Shown here one piece after another: positions 1 to 8,695 of a DNA stretch of 64,000 nt (positions within the stretch are counted from its first letter, which is position 1; each line of letters starts with the position of its first letter). Origin of the DNA: UBA12545 sp051024685 (GTDB taxonomy: Bacteria; Bacillota; DSM-521; Neomoorellales; Neomoorellaceae). The stretch spans positions 1-64,000 of the forward strand of contig JAZHPA010000001.1 of assembly GCA_051024685.1 (NCBI GenBank). The letters are read 5' to 3'. The position numbers and the translations under genes are program-made. The notes beneath the pieces were generated by a model. That model made no database searches. It had not been told where the DNA came from and saw only the letters and a list, made by a program, of their open reading frames with translations.

Positions 1-96
1 GCAGGCCTAATTATACCACTTCTACCCTGACAGAATCTCAGACGAATTTTACCTGACATTTTCATTGACGCTTGACAGAAGAACGGGTTCTGAGTT

Positions 97-347
97 ATCC
101 CCACTTTTTGCAGGGCAGGCCTGTTTAGGCTTGAAAGCGAGCGACTAAACCGGAGCGGCGGCCAAACTTAACGAGGCTAAAAGCGAAGGCGGGGGCGGGG
201 ACAGGAGGTCCGAGACCGGCCCTATCGACAGAGAGGTCGGCTGACGAGGGAACCTCGCCTGAAGCTTTCAGGCCGACTAATAGTTTGGCCCGTGAGAGAA
301 ACCATAAGCGAGCGCAAGCCAGGCAGGCCGGAATCCAAAAGTGGGAT
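97..347 (+). repeat. Dispersed ~255-bp snap-back repeat, copy 1
   Basis: This is one of four copies in the window of an imperfectly palindromic element. It begins with ATCCCCACTTTTT followed by an AGGCCTG block and ends with the inverted equivalent (AGGCAGGCC, then AAAAGTGGGAT). The centre carries GTCCGAGACCGG, which is identical in all four copies. A GGCGGGG block before the core can pair with CCTCGCC after it, and a CGAC/GTCG hairpin lies inside. It is closest to copy 2 (10288-10546, opposite strand). No plausible protein is encoded: the open frames across it show no recognisable domain. The boundaries are my estimate from the terminal inverted repeats. Confidence 0.8.
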
Positions 348-645
348 GCTTTCTCCTTGAGAGTGAGCGAAGTTGCTGGAGAGTCTCTCTCTTTTGCCCG
401 CCAGGAGCCGAGGCAGGCAAACCCCCAGACCGACCTTCCCCGACGGTTGGGAGGCGCAGGGCCTATCCTAAGGACACCGTCACGGAGGCAATCGGCGAGC
501 AAGGGGGATGGCCGTCGGGAACGTTAAATACATGGCTGCAGGGCGGGAGGGCTCGTAGCGCATAAACCCGGGCGGCCGGTCATGGGCTTTAGGTGGGCTG
601 GGTTCCTTCGGCCATCAAAGCCCAACTATCAATAGATGAGAGAAA
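348..645. other. Intergenic stretch, no gene recognised
   Basis: About 300 bases between repeat copy 1 and the terminator-like hairpin at 646. Short open frames exist on both strands, but none has a convincing ribosome-binding site or a recognisable domain. It may contain more remnant DNA of the kind seen beside the other repeat copies, but I could not identify any. Confidence 0.4.
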
Positions 646-676
646 CCCCGGGAACCTTTCCCCGGGATCTCCCTTT
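646..676 (-). terminator. Hairpin downstream of the leftward 62-aa gene
   Basis: CCCCGGG (646-652) and CCCCGGG (660-666) form a strong stem with a short loop. Read leftward it is followed by GTTTCTCTC, a weak pyrimidine tract. It lies immediately after the stop of the leftward gene at 679 and fits a factor-independent terminator for the xpt transcript. Confidence 0.55.
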
Positions 677-678
677 GA

Positions 679-867
679 CTACAGTATTTTTTCGCATCGG
701 TCCTGAGCTTCCCGCAATAATCTGCCCGCTTTAGAGCACATGCTTTCCAGTTGCTGCTTCTGAGGGTTGGAGGGCATCGCATGGATGACCTCGCCCATCT
801 TCATCAACTGGTCCTGGGCCTGGCGAATGCAGTTCTGGAGTTCAGCTTGAACGCTGGTATCCACCAC
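679..867 (-). CDS. Small hypothetical protein (62 aa)
   Basis: I do not recognise the family. It is a 62-residue, probably helical, hydrophilic protein with three cysteines and no membrane segment or signal peptide. The GTG start has a good ribosome-binding site (GGGAGGTGAGG just upstream). It lies 56 bp after xpt on the same strand and before a terminator-like hairpin, so it is probably the last gene of that transcript. Small spore-associated proteins of this size are common in spore-formers, but nothing here shows that role directly. Confidence 0.6.
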   Translation of the reverse strand: MVDTSVQAELQNCIRQAQDQLMKMGEVIHAMPSNPQKQQLESMCSKAGRLLREAQDRCEKIL

Positions 868-923
868 CTGACCTCACCTCCCAGCAGAATCATCTGCCAA
901 ACCCCGGTTTTTTATGTGGACCT

Positions 924-1529
924 TCAGTTCAAAAATTCTATATTCCCCCCGGCCAGGCTGCCTATTTGCACCAGGGACTCCACCCGGATACCCTGCTGGC
1001 GCAAATACTGGCCGCCACTCTGAAAAACTTTCTCAATCACAATACCTACACCCACCAGTTCGGCTCCCGCCTGCTGGATAATCGCCAACAGCCCCCGCGC
1101 TGCTTCGCCGGAGGCTAAAAAATCGTCAATAATGAGCACCCGGTCTCCGGGGCCCAGATAACTTCCGGCCACCACGATATCCACCACTTCCTCCCTGGTA
1201 AAAGAACGCACCTGCCCCCAATAAGCCCCGGAGCCGATGGTGGAAGGCTGCCGCTTCTTGGCAAAAACCACCGGAACCTGCAGGACTAGACCGGTCATCA
1301 GGGCGACAGCTATTCCGGAAGCCTCCACGGTCAGTACTTTGCTTATTCCTTCCCCGGCAAAGCGCCGGGCAAACTCCTCTCCCACCTTAAGCATGAGGAC
1401 CGGATCGATCTGGTGATTCAAAAAAGAATCCACTTTGAGGATATCTTCGGAAATGACCTTCCCTTCCTGGCGGATCTTCTCTTTGAGCAGTTCGATAACA
1501 TTAACCGGCAAGCTATTCACCCCGTCCAT
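924..1529 (-). CDS. xpt: Xanthine phosphoribosyltransferase
   Basis: Salvages xanthine to XMP using PRPP, in the cytoplasm. The 201-residue protein matches the family length of about 190. It has the type-I PRTase PRPP-binding loop, VLIIDDFLASGEA at about residues 130-142, and the substrate-binding region around KKRQPSTIGSGAYW. The ATG at 1529 is preceded by AAGAAGG at suitable spacing. The usual purine riboswitch of xpt genes was looked for upstream and not seen. A small 62-aa gene follows it. A PurR-class regulator is less likely because there is no N-terminal HTH domain. Confidence 0.9.
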   Translation of the reverse strand: MDGVNSLPVNVIELLKEKIRQEGKVISEDILKVDSFLNHQIDPVLMLKVGEEFARRFAGEGISKVLTVEASGIAVALMTGLVLQVPVVFAKKRQPSTIGSGAYWGQVRSFTREEVVDIVVAGSYLGPGDRVLIIDDFLASGEAARGLLAIIQQAGAELVGVGIVIEKVFQSGGQYLRQQGIRVESLVQIGSLAGGNIEFLN

Positions 1530-1604
1530 GGCGATTTGCCTTCTTTAGGAGAGAATTCGCTTTTGCCGTGTGAAATTCCTGCTGCCAACATCTGAAGTCC
1601 GGGC

Positions 1605-1838
1605 TTATTCAGGGGGACCGAGAACCTTTTGGGCCAGGGGCTCAAAGAATTGGATTAAAGCTTGGGAAGGAAAGGGCACCCGGCGGCCGAAAGACCAGGG
1701 GATGGCAAAAGCCAACCCCAGAAGGCAGAGGCCCGTAAAGACCAGGAAGGCCCGCCAGTCCTGACGCCGGATGAGGGGAAGCCCGTCTACTAAGAAAACT
1801 ACAATATACAGAGCGATGATGAGAAGCAGCCTGAGCAT
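1605..1838 (-). CDS. Small two-TM membrane protein downstream of gerKC
   Basis: A 77-residue protein with two hydrophobic segments (about residues 2-18 and 29-50) and a short polar C-terminus. The family is not recognised. I chose the ATG at 1838 because AAGGGAAAG lies just upstream; the longer open frame extending to 2054 runs through the end of the gerC gene and is not credible. It starts 41 bp after the GerC subunit on the same strand, so it is probably co-transcribed with the germination genes and may be an accessory membrane protein. Confidence 0.6.
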   Translation of the reverse strand: MLRLLLIIALYIVVFLVDGLPLIRRQDWRAFLVFTGLCLLGLAFAIPWSFGRRVPFPSQALIQFFEPLAQKVLGPPE

Positions 1839-1878
1839 AAAAACTTTCCCTTGCCGAGAATTGAAATGGAGCCGGCGG

Positions 1879-3129
1879 CTAACGCGCCTGGGGTTGCCAG
1901 GGGCGCGAGGTGAGGCCCGTACGCCGCACCCTGGCTTCCACCTGGATGGCCACAGGCAATTTCTTGAATTCCTCGTCCCAGCGGGTTTGTACCTGCTTCC
2001 ACAGCCGGGGTTCCTTACGGAAAAGGGCTCCGCCGAAATCAAAGACATCGGCACCCACTTGCTGAGCCTGGCCCAGGGCGCTGCTAATTTCGGCCGTAAT
2101 AAGCGCTGCTATCTGGCCCTCCAGGGAACGGAGGGCTTCTTCGGTGGTGAGGTCATGGAAGCATTGCTGCTCCAGCAGATTGCCTTCCACCCTGATTTTA
2201 ACTTGGCCCTGCATCTGGCCATTCTTGACCTCCATCTTGGTATTGCTCTTCACCTCGGTAATTTCAACAGAAACCTTCCTTTTATCTTCCTGGCACTCTA
2301 ACTCCAGGATGGCCCGGCCCACCTTCTTCCGAACCCAGGCCCAGCCGCGCACCTGGCGCTGGTCCAGCCAGCCCACCAGTTTATCGTGGTGAAAAAGCCC
2401 CGCGCCGTTTAAGGCCAGGGTGCGAATGATCTCCGGCTCAGGCGTCCGGACGCCCGGCCCGGAATCTGGCCCTCCGACCAGGGGGGGGAGGGGCTGGGGG
2501 CTGAATTCAACCACCGGTATCAGGGCGGCGGCCGCCCCGCCCGATAAGTCTACAAGCACTTCGTGAATACTGGGGATAAAACCGTAGCCGCTAACCCTCA
2601 CCCATTTATTCAAACCCAGGATCTCCCGGCCCAGGGCGGCCTCCAATCCCCCCTGGGCCTGGACTAAAATTTGTCGCGCTGGTCCCCGGGTAAGAAGAAT
2701 CAAGGTGGAGCGCCGGAATTCCTGGTGGCGATCCAAAAAATCCAGAACTTCCAGGAGACCCTGGCGGGCCATATCCTCTCCCACCAGGACGGCCGTAGTA
2801 TGGGCCACGTAGACGCGGCGGGGCAGCTTGGTTGCCAGCTTCCGGGCGGCGGCTAAGATGGTGTCCCCCTGATCGCTGCTTATAACCACGTTGCGCTGGG
2901 GCCGGGCTGCTGCGCCACCGCCTCCCCCACCTCCGCCACCCCCTTCTCCCCCGCCGCCTACGGCGGCGGCCCGGATGATTTCCACCGTAACGAAGCGCTG
3001 TTGCCCCTCTAAATCGGCGGCCATTGAAGACACAAAAGCCAGTTCATTAATCTCCCGCCGGTCCCAGCAGCCGGACGGAAGGAAGGCCATAAAAGCCAGA
3101 ACTAGAAAGAAGATGGTGCGTTTTCCCAT
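1879..3129 (-). CDS. gerKC: Spore germination receptor C subunit, Ger(x)C family lipoprotein
   Basis: The lipoprotein subunit of a nutrient germination receptor in the inner spore membrane. Residues 1-21 form a lipoprotein signal ending in LPSGC, followed by WDRREINELAFVSSMAAD, the hallmark start of Ger(x)C proteins. The 416-residue length is typical. The ATG directly follows the TAA of the A subunit, implying translational coupling. An unusual feature is a run of about 17 residues that are almost all glycine (near residues 56-74, encoded around 2905-2955), beside an Ala/Arg stretch. It sits in a variable surface region and could be slippage-prone. Confidence 0.9.
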   Translation of the reverse strand: MGKRTIFFLVLAFMAFLPSGCWDRREINELAFVSSMAADLEGQQRFVTVEIIRAAAVGGGGEGGGGGGGGGGAAARPQRNVVISSDQGDTILAAARKLATKLPRRVYVAHTTAVLVGEDMARQGLLEVLDFLDRHQEFRRSTLILLTRGPARQILVQAQGGLEAALGREILGLNKWVRVSGYGFIPSIHEVLVDLSGGAAAALIPVVEFSPQPLPPLVGGPDSGPGVRTPEPEIIRTLALNGAGLFHHDKLVGWLDQRQVRGWAWVRKKVGRAILELECQEDKRKVSVEITEVKSNTKMEVKNGQMQGQVKIRVEGNLLEQQCFHDLTTEEALRSLEGQIAALITAEISSALGQAQQVGADVFDFGGALFRKEPRLWKQVQTRWDEEFKKLPVAIQVEARVRRTGLTSRPWQPQAR

Positions 3130-4812
3130 TTAACGCTCCGACCTCCCGGGTGGCTTTTTCCCCCTCGGGACTTTGCCGGGAATCCTTTTATCTCTGCCCA
3201 TGAAAGTTTCCAGCTCCGCCTCCGGCTCTTTATCCTGGGCCGGCAGGGGTTTGTTGATGCCCGGCTTTATCCGGAAGAAATTGCGCGGGCCCCCTTCCAG
3301 CTTGGGCCGGGTATACATGGCCCACCAGGGAGCCCGGAAGATAACATCCTTTTGATCTTCCCAGATAAAGGGGGTTATCGGAGTAAGGTAAGGCAGGCCG
3401 AAGCTCCTCAAGGAAACGACGTGGATTAAAATCAATAAAACGCCTGCGAAGATGCCGAAGAGGCCCAGGGCTCCGGCCAGGAATATCATGGGCAGGCGGA
3501 GCATGCGTATGGCGGTGCCCAGGCCGAAGGTGGGATTGGTAAAAGAAGCGATGGCCGTGAGGGATATGATAATGACCATGGCTGCTGACGCCAGGTTGGC
3601 CCGCACCGCCGCCTCGCCGATAACCAGGGCCCCCACCACGGTTACCGCCTGGCCTACGGGCCGCGGCAAGCGCACACCGGCTTCCACCAGGATCTCAAAA
3701 ATGATTTGCATGATCAGGGATTCCACAAAGGCCGGGTAAGGCACCCTCTCCCGCTGGGCCGCCAGGGCCACCGCCAGGGTAGTGGGCATCATCTCCTGGT
3801 GAAAAGTGGTAACGGCTACATATAAAGAGGGCAACAACAGGGAAATAACTAATGCGAAAAGGCGGAAAAGGCGAATACCGTAGGTGGTGACCCATCGTTC
3901 ATACACATCATCCGGAGCCTGGATTTCAGTAAAGAGGTTTACCGGCAGGGTCAGCACAAAGGGAGAACCGTCGGTTAAAATAGCCACCCGGCCCTGCAAG
4001 ATGTCGGCTACCACCTTATCCGGCCTCTCGGTGCGGGCCAACTGGGGAAAGGGAGAAAAACGGGAATCCTCGATAAGCTCTTCGATATAGCCGCTTTCAA
4101 GGATGCCGTCGATGTCGATGCGCTGCAGGCGGCGGCGGAGTTCCTTCACCACCCCTTCTAAGGCCAAGCCCTCCAGGTAACTGATGACCACCCGGGTATG
4201 AGTGGTCCGTCCCAAATAAAAGGTTTCAAAGCGCAGCTTGGGCGTCCGCAGCCGCCGCCGGATTAAAGAGATGTTGGTAGGGAGGTCTTCGGTAAACCCC
4301 TCCCGGGGGCCCCGGATGACCGTTTCGATCTCCGGCTCGGTTACCGCCCTTTTCTCCCATTTATCAGCTTCCAGCAGCAAGGCGCGGTTGTAGCCCTCCA
4401 CCAGCAGGGCCACCCGGCCATCCAGCAGGCCATATAATAATCCGCGCCATAGAAGCTCCTCTTGTACATGGCCTACGGCTACATCCCGGCCTATCAATTC
4501 CAGAAAATTGGCTGCTCCTGGCCGGCCTTTATCTTGACGCAATTGTTTTAAGGAGGGCAAAATATCCCGCTGAATTGTGTTACGGTCCACCATGGTTTCC
4601 AAGTATACCAGGGCTGCTTTCTGCCCGGCCAGGTCCAACTCGCGAATAATTAAATCCTCGCTTTGGCCCAAGGTTTCCTGCAGGTGTTTTAAATTTGCCT
4701 GTAAGTTCCCTGAAAGGGGTATTTCATATTTCTCCACTTTCCGGGCCTGGGCTGCCTTTTTCTGCTTGCGTGCATGGGTTAATTTGTACAGGCGGCGCAG
4801 GGCCTTCAGCAA
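3130..4812 (-). CDS. gerKA: Spore germination receptor A subunit, GerA family
   Basis: A large inner-spore-membrane subunit of a GerA-type receptor. It has a cytoplasmic N-terminal domain (about 250 residues, including VALLVEGYNRALLLEADKW and the RTPKLRFETF region) and then membrane segments starting near TYGIRLFRLFALVISLLLPS. The open frame can start at ATG 4872, giving 580 aa. That ATG lacks a ribosome-binding site, and a sigma-G-like -10 (CATACTA) lies inside the first codons, so I prefer the TTG at 4812, preceded by AAGAAGGGATGAT. The A and C genes are adjacent with no gap, whereas the B subunit is transcribed divergently from 4943. Family certainty is high; the start is uncertain. Confidence 0.88.
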   Translation of the reverse strand: MLKALRRLYKLTHARKQKKAAQARKVEKYEIPLSGNLQANLKHLQETLGQSEDLIIRELDLAGQKAALVYLETMVDRNTIQRDILPSLKQLRQDKGRPGAANFLELIGRDVAVGHVQEELLWRGLLYGLLDGRVALLVEGYNRALLLEADKWEKRAVTEPEIETVIRGPREGFTEDLPTNISLIRRRLRTPKLRFETFYLGRTTHTRVVISYLEGLALEGVVKELRRRLQRIDIDGILESGYIEELIEDSRFSPFPQLARTERPDKVVADILQGRVAILTDGSPFVLTLPVNLFTEIQAPDDVYERWVTTYGIRLFRLFALVISLLLPSLYVAVTTFHQEMMPTTLAVALAAQRERVPYPAFVESLIMQIIFEILVEAGVRLPRPVGQAVTVVGALVIGEAAVRANLASAAMVIIISLTAIASFTNPTFGLGTAIRMLRLPMIFLAGALGLFGIFAGVLLILIHVVSLRSFGLPYLTPITPFIWEDQKDVIFRAPWWAMYTRPKLEGGPRNFFRIKPGINKPLPAQDKEPEAELETFMGRDKRIPGKVPRGKKPPGRSER

Positions 4813-4850
4813 GGCCAGATCATCCCTTCTTGTATAGGAGTGCCTGCCTT

Positions 4851-4879
4851 TAGTATGGGGCTCGGCGTACATCTTATAC
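4851..4879 (-). promoter_or_regulatory. Candidate sigma-G (forespore) promoter of gerKA-gerKC
   Basis: Leftward, the -10 is CATACTA (4851-4857), identical to the sigma-G consensus, and the -35 is AGTATA, a 4/6 match to TGAATA, with GTATA at 4875-4879. The spacer is 17 bp. Germination receptors are known to be transcribed by sigma-G in the forespore. Transcription would start after ATG 4872, which supports a start codon near 4812. Confidence 0.5.
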
Positions 4880-4942
4880 TGAAATTACATAGAAAAAGCA
4901 TCCAAAGGAAATATTAGTTAGCCAGGAGGGCGGATTTTATTT

Positions 4943-6052
4943 ATGCGCGAAGAGGGCAGGATTTCCAGCCGGCAATTTTCCATGCTGGTCATGGGTTTCC
5001 TCATCGGTACCTCTACCCTGATCATACCCGTGGGCCCCGCCAAGCAGGACGCCTGGATTACTTTCCTTTTAACCGGCGCCCTGGGCGTAGGTCTCGCTTA
5101 CTTTTATACCAGCTTGGGAAAAAGGTTCCCGGGGGAAACTCCCTTGCAGTACGCCCCGCGCATCCTGGGCCGCTTCTTAGGTACCTTATTCAATGTCCTT
5201 TTTCTCTGGTATGCCTTTCACCTGGCAGCATTAGTTTTACTGAATGTCAGTGAATTGTACACAATTGCCATCATGACCACCACACCCCTGATAGTCTTTA
5301 TCGGTGTGATGGCCGGCCTGGCCGCCCTGGCCGTCCGTGCGGGCCTGGAAACCATCGCCCGCCTGGCCGAACTCTTAACTCCCTTCCTCATCTTTACCAT
5401 TTTAACCCTCAATATTCTTTCCCTGGCTACTCCGGATCTGGTTCACTGGGAAAACCTGCTCCCCATCATGGCCGAAGGCCCTCTCCCCATTATCAGGGGG
5501 GTGTTCGCTTCTTTGGCCTTCCCTTTCGGAGAAACCGTCTTTTTCCTGGCCTTCATCCCTTTTGTGGTGGACCCCAGGAAAAGCAGCCGCCCTTTTGCCC
5601 TGGCCGTCTTTTTCCTTACCCTGCTCCTCGCCTCCGTCCTGGTGCGCAACATCGCCGTTCTGGGTGCGGCGGAATCGGCCAGGACCATTTTCCCCAGTCT
5701 GGTGGCCATCCAGCTAATCAACATCGGCGACTTTCTCCAGCGCATGGACCCCTTGATCATTTTCATCTGGACCTCCGCCACCTTTTTAAAACTGAGCATT
5801 GTTTATTATGTCTTCACCCTGGGAACCGCCCAGCTTTTTAATCTCAAGGATTTTCGCCCCCTGGCTCTGCCCACCTGGCTCCTGCTGACCTTTTTTGCAC
5901 CCCACGTCTATGAGAATGTGCAGCAAATGCTGCGCTTCGCCGGCCGTACCTGGCCCTTTTATTTCCTCCCCCTCTATTTGTTTTATCCTGCCCTGTTGCT
6001 CCTGGTGGCCAAAATTCGGGGTATCAAAGGGCAAGGTGCCAGGCGTTATTAA
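4943..6052 (+). CDS. gerKB: Spore germination receptor B subunit, GerB family permease
   Basis: A membrane subunit of the GerA-type receptor, in the amino-acid permease-like superfamily (endospore germination permease). The 369-residue protein has about ten hydrophobic segments and begins with EEGRISSRQFSMLVMGFLIGTS, characteristic of GerB proteins. The ATG at 4943 has GGAGGG upstream. It is transcribed away from gerKA/gerKC across a gap of only 70-130 bp. The more common arrangement is an A-B-C or A-C-B operon in one direction, so here the subunits need two promoters. Confidence 0.9.
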   Translation: MREEGRISSRQFSMLVMGFLIGTSTLIIPVGPAKQDAWITFLLTGALGVGLAYFYTSLGKRFPGETPLQYAPRILGRFLGTLFNVLFLWYAFHLAALVLLNVSELYTIAIMTTTPLIVFIGVMAGLAALAVRAGLETIARLAELLTPFLIFTILTLNILSLATPDLVHWENLLPIMAEGPLPIIRGVFASLAFPFGETVFFLAFIPFVVDPRKSSRPFALAVFFLTLLLASVLVRNIAVLGAAESARTIFPSLVAIQLINIGDFLQRMDPLIIFIWTSATFLKLSIVYYVFTLGTAQLFNLKDFRPLALPTWLLLTFFAPHVYENVQQMLRFAGRTWPFYFLPLYLFYPALLLLVAKIRGIKGQGARRY

Positions 6053-6135
6053 ACAGAGTTGACTTCTTTTCCGGCGGAATAAATTTTCTTTACGAGGTGG
6101 AAATTGGGAGCTAAAATAACTAGGGGTGGGAAGGA

Positions 6136-6732
6136 TTGCATCCCTGGGAGCAGGAACCGTTATCCTATAGTTTTTTTGCCCGGGACACCAGGGCTGTAGC
6201 GCAGGAATTATTGGGAACTTACGTAGCCCATTTTTCTCCGGAAGGTTTAACCGTGGGGCGGGTGGTGGAAACCGAGGCCTACCTGGGCCGGGAAGATCCC
6301 GCCTGCCATTCGGCCCGTGGCCGCAACAAGCGCAACGCCGTTATGTTCGGCCCCGCCGGTTTTATTTATGTGTATTTGATTTATGGCATGCACTATTGTG
6401 TGAATATAACAACGGATAAAGCGGAAGTTCCGGCAGCCGTACTTCTGCGGGCCCTGGAGCCGATAGCCGGGCTGGAGCTCATGGCGCGCCGGCGAGGCAC
6501 CCCGCACATCCGGCAACTGTGCAGCGGTCCCGGCAAGCTGGCCCAGGCCATGGGCATTGACCGCCGCCTCAACGGTACCAGCGCGGTAGAGGGGCTGGTC
6601 CGCTTTTACCCTCCTTTACCCGGTGAGGTCCTGCCGGAGATTGTAGCCGCGCCCCGCATCGGCATCAGCCAGGCTGCCGACTGGCCCTTGAGGTTTTACA
6701 TCAAGGATAATCCCTTTGTGTCCCGTCGGTGA
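6136..6732 (+). CDS. mpg: 3-methyladenine DNA glycosylase (AAG/MPG family)
   Basis: A base-excision repair enzyme that removes alkylated purines from DNA. The 198-residue protein contains the AAG-family signatures VVETEAYLGREDPACHSARG (catalytic Glu) and NAVMFGPAGFIYVYLIYGMHYC, and the C-terminal CSGPGKLAQAMGI block. The likely start is TTG at 6136, with GGGAAGGA just upstream. Its 3' end overlaps the end of the convergent EamA gene by 32 bp. Function is assigned from clear family motifs. Confidence 0.92.
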   Translation: MHPWEQEPLSYSFFARDTRAVAQELLGTYVAHFSPEGLTVGRVVETEAYLGREDPACHSARGRNKRNAVMFGPAGFIYVYLIYGMHYCVNITTDKAEVPAAVLLRALEPIAGLELMARRRGTPHIRQLCSGPGKLAQAMGIDRRLNGTSAVEGLVRFYPPLPGEVLPEIVAAPRIGISQAADWPLRFYIKDNPFVSRR

Positions 6733-7591
6733 ACTCCTTTCGCCGCGGTGGCCTTTCCTGTACGTACATCATCCCCAGGAGTATCAGGGTGCACCCCAGT
6801 ATTTGCCTGGGACCCAGGACTTCGCCCCCGAAGATGCAGGCGATCAAGGCTCCGAAAACCGGCTCGGTAGCCAGGATAACAGCCGTAGCCGAAGCGGAGA
6901 GGTGGCGCTGGGCCCTGACCTGGATGAGGTAAGCCGCAGAGGTGGCCAGGATGGCCGTCACCAGCAGTGCCTCAATAACCTTTGCCGACCAGACGACCCG
7001 GGACGGTTCCCAGGGCAAGAAGGAGGCGCTCAAAAGGCTTACGGTGAGGAGCTGGACCAGGGCCAGCTCCGTGGAACCGTGAAGATGAGTGACCCTGTCG
7101 ATGAACACTACATGGCCGGCAAAGCAGAGGGCACACAGGAAGACCAGCCAGTCGCCGTAGGATAAAGTAAAGGAACCTTCGAGGGACAGCATCCCCAGCC
7201 CGGCGGCCGCCAGGCCGGTAGCTGCGACTACCCTTGTAGGAGGTGCTTTCCTCTTTATAACGGCCTCCAGGAGGGGTACTATTACCACCGACAGGCCGGT
7301 AATAAAGGCGGCTTTAGAGGCAGAAGTGTATTTAAGGCCCACCGTTTGGAAGGCGTACCCGCCAAAAAGAAAAAGGCCAGCCGCGTACCCGTGCATTAAG
7401 GTCCTTTTATCCTGGAGCAGCCAGGTTTTTCCGGCCCAAGGCAGCAGAAAAACCCAGGCGGCCGTAAAGCGGTAAAAAAGGAAGTGGAAGGGGGCTATAT
7501 CTTGCAGGGCTTCCCGCACAAAATAAAAGGTTGCGCCCCAAACCGCGGCAACGCTCAGCAGGCTTAAAGCCGAAACAATTTCCTTACCCAC
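6701..7591 (-). CDS. EamA/DMT-family membrane transporter
   Basis: A 296-residue protein of the drug/metabolite transporter superfamily with ten hydrophobic segments in two EamA repeats (about residues 8-140 and 150-280). WGATFYFVREAL near the start and FGALIACIFGGEVLGPRQILGCTLILLGM near the end are typical of each repeat. The substrate cannot be read from sequence; relatives export amino acids or other metabolites. It converges on the glycosylase gene and stands alone. Confidence 0.85.
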   Translation of the reverse strand: MGKEIVSALSLLSVAAVWGATFYFVREALQDIAPFHFLFYRFTAAWVFLLPWAGKTWLLQDKRTLMHGYAAGLFLFGGYAFQTVGLKYTSASKAAFITGLSVVIVPLLEAVIKRKAPPTRVVAATGLAAAGLGMLSLEGSFTLSYGDWLVFLCALCFAGHVVFIDRVTHLHGSTELALVQLLTVSLLSASFLPWEPSRVVWSAKVIEALLVTAILATSAAYLIQVRAQRHLSASATAVILATEPVFGALIACIFGGEVLGPRQILGCTLILLGMMYVQERPPRRKEFTDGTQRDYP

Positions 7592-7736
7592 CCGAAACCA
7601 CCAAACTTGATTTTCCCATGAGCAGCTCCACCTGTCAATGAAATTTCATTTTCCAGCAGGAGTTCTGCCCCTTTTGGCGAATATCAGTGACGTTTGGGGT
7701 TTATGAGCAGGCATGCCAAAGGAGGGGGTCCGGAAA

Positions 7737-8585
7737 GTGAAGACATCCTTTAAGAGTTTACTCTTTTTAGCAGTGGCTCTACTGCTGGCGATAACGGCCG
7801 TCGGATGCAGTAAGAATACCACATCCGGCCAATCGGGGCAGCAGACTTCCGGTAAAGAGCCCGGTCCGTCGAGGCCCAAATACGTGGTAGCCACTGAAGC
7901 CTCCTTCGCTCCCTTTGAATTTCGGGATGACAAGACGGGCCAATTTGTAGGATTTGACATCGACCTCATGAATGCCCTTGCGGCGGAGCAGGGATTCGAA
8001 GTGGAATTTAAAGATATGGGCTTCCACGGCATCATCGCTGCGGTGAAAACCGGAAATGTGGATATGGCTATCTCGGCCATCAGCATTGATGATGAGCGCA
8101 AACAGCAGGTAGATTTCTCCTTGCCCTATTACCAGTCCGGCCTCTGCGTCGCCGTCCGGTCGGACAACGACACCATCAAAGGTTTTTCCGATCTCAAGGG
8201 CAAAAAAATAGCCGCCCAGATCGGCACCACAGGGGCCAAGTACGTCAAGAACAACATAGAGGATGCCAAAGTAACCGAATATGATACGGTTAACGATGCC
8301 TTTATGGAGTTGATCAACGGCGGCGTGGATGCCTTTGTGAACGATTATCCGGTTTCCGCGTACTTTATCCAGCAGGGGAACAACAAGGAAAAGGTAAAGA
8401 TCGTAGGGGACCTGGCCAACAGTGAGTTTTACGGGATTGCTATACCCAAGGGCAAAACCGACCTCCTGGAAAAAATCAACGACGGCCTTAAGAAACTCAA
8501 GGAGAGCGGTAAATTCGCCGAGATTTATCGCCGGTGGTTCGGCGAAGCACCGCCCGATTTCCTGCCCGGAGAACCCCCAAAGTAA
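7737..8585 (+). CDS. Polar amino-acid ABC transporter substrate-binding lipoprotein
   Basis: The extracellular solute-binding protein, family 3, of a polar amino-acid importer. The signal peptide ends in a lipobox-like ITAVGC, followed by a Ser/Thr/Gly linker and the domain beginning KYVVATEASFAPFEFRDD, with GFDIDLMNALAAE and FSLPYYQSGLCVAVRSDN. I chose GTG at 7737 because AAGGAGGGGG lies right before it; the in-frame ATG at 7713 would put that site inside the gene. It is the first gene of a three-gene operon with permease and ATPase. A hairpin separates it from the permease. Confidence 0.92.
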   Translation: MKTSFKSLLFLAVALLLAITAVGCSKNTTSGQSGQQTSGKEPGPSRPKYVVATEASFAPFEFRDDKTGQFVGFDIDLMNALAAEQGFEVEFKDMGFHGIIAAVKTGNVDMAISAISIDDERKQQVDFSLPYYQSGLCVAVRSDNDTIKGFSDLKGKKIAAQIGTTGAKYVKNNIEDAKVTEYDTVNDAFMELINGGVDAFVNDYPVSAYFIQQGNNKEKVKIVGDLANSEFYGIAIPKGKTDLLEKINDGLKKLKESGKFAEIYRRWFGEAPPDFLPGEPPK

Positions 8586-8631
8586 ATCAAAAAATGCCGC
8601 TTCCCAGCGGTTAAGTTTATGGTAGTATATA

Positions 8632-8665
8632 ATGCGTAGTGGCCGGTTAGGCCGGTACTACGCAT
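8632..8665 (+). terminator. Intercistronic hairpin after the binding-protein gene
   Basis: ATGCGTAGT (8632-8640) pairs perfectly with ACTACGCAT (8657-8665), extended by GGCC/GGCC inside, then ATTTTATG. It lies between the binding protein and the permease. Hairpins here commonly give partial termination or mRNA protection, so that more binding protein than permease is made; that role is an inference. Confidence 0.65.
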
Positions 8666-8695
8666 ATTTTATGTCTTACGGGCGAGGTGGCACTT

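Noticed and set aside
72..101. TTGACA followed 17 bp later by TTATCC as a promoter into repeat copy 1
   Set aside because: The -10 is poor, the equivalent TTGACA is not conserved upstream of the other copies, and no gene follows.
125..502. Long leftward open frame across repeat copy 1
   Set aside because: It crosses a structured, multi-copy repeat, has no ribosome-binding site or domain, and similar frames are broken in the other copies.
923..1600. Purine riboswitch upstream of xpt
   Set aside because: I looked for the conserved guanine-riboswitch stems before the xpt start and did not find them.
1605..2054. 149-aa leftward reading upstream of the small membrane protein
   Set aside because: Its first 72 codons run through the end of the GerC gene in another frame; the ATG at 1838 has its own ribosome-binding site.
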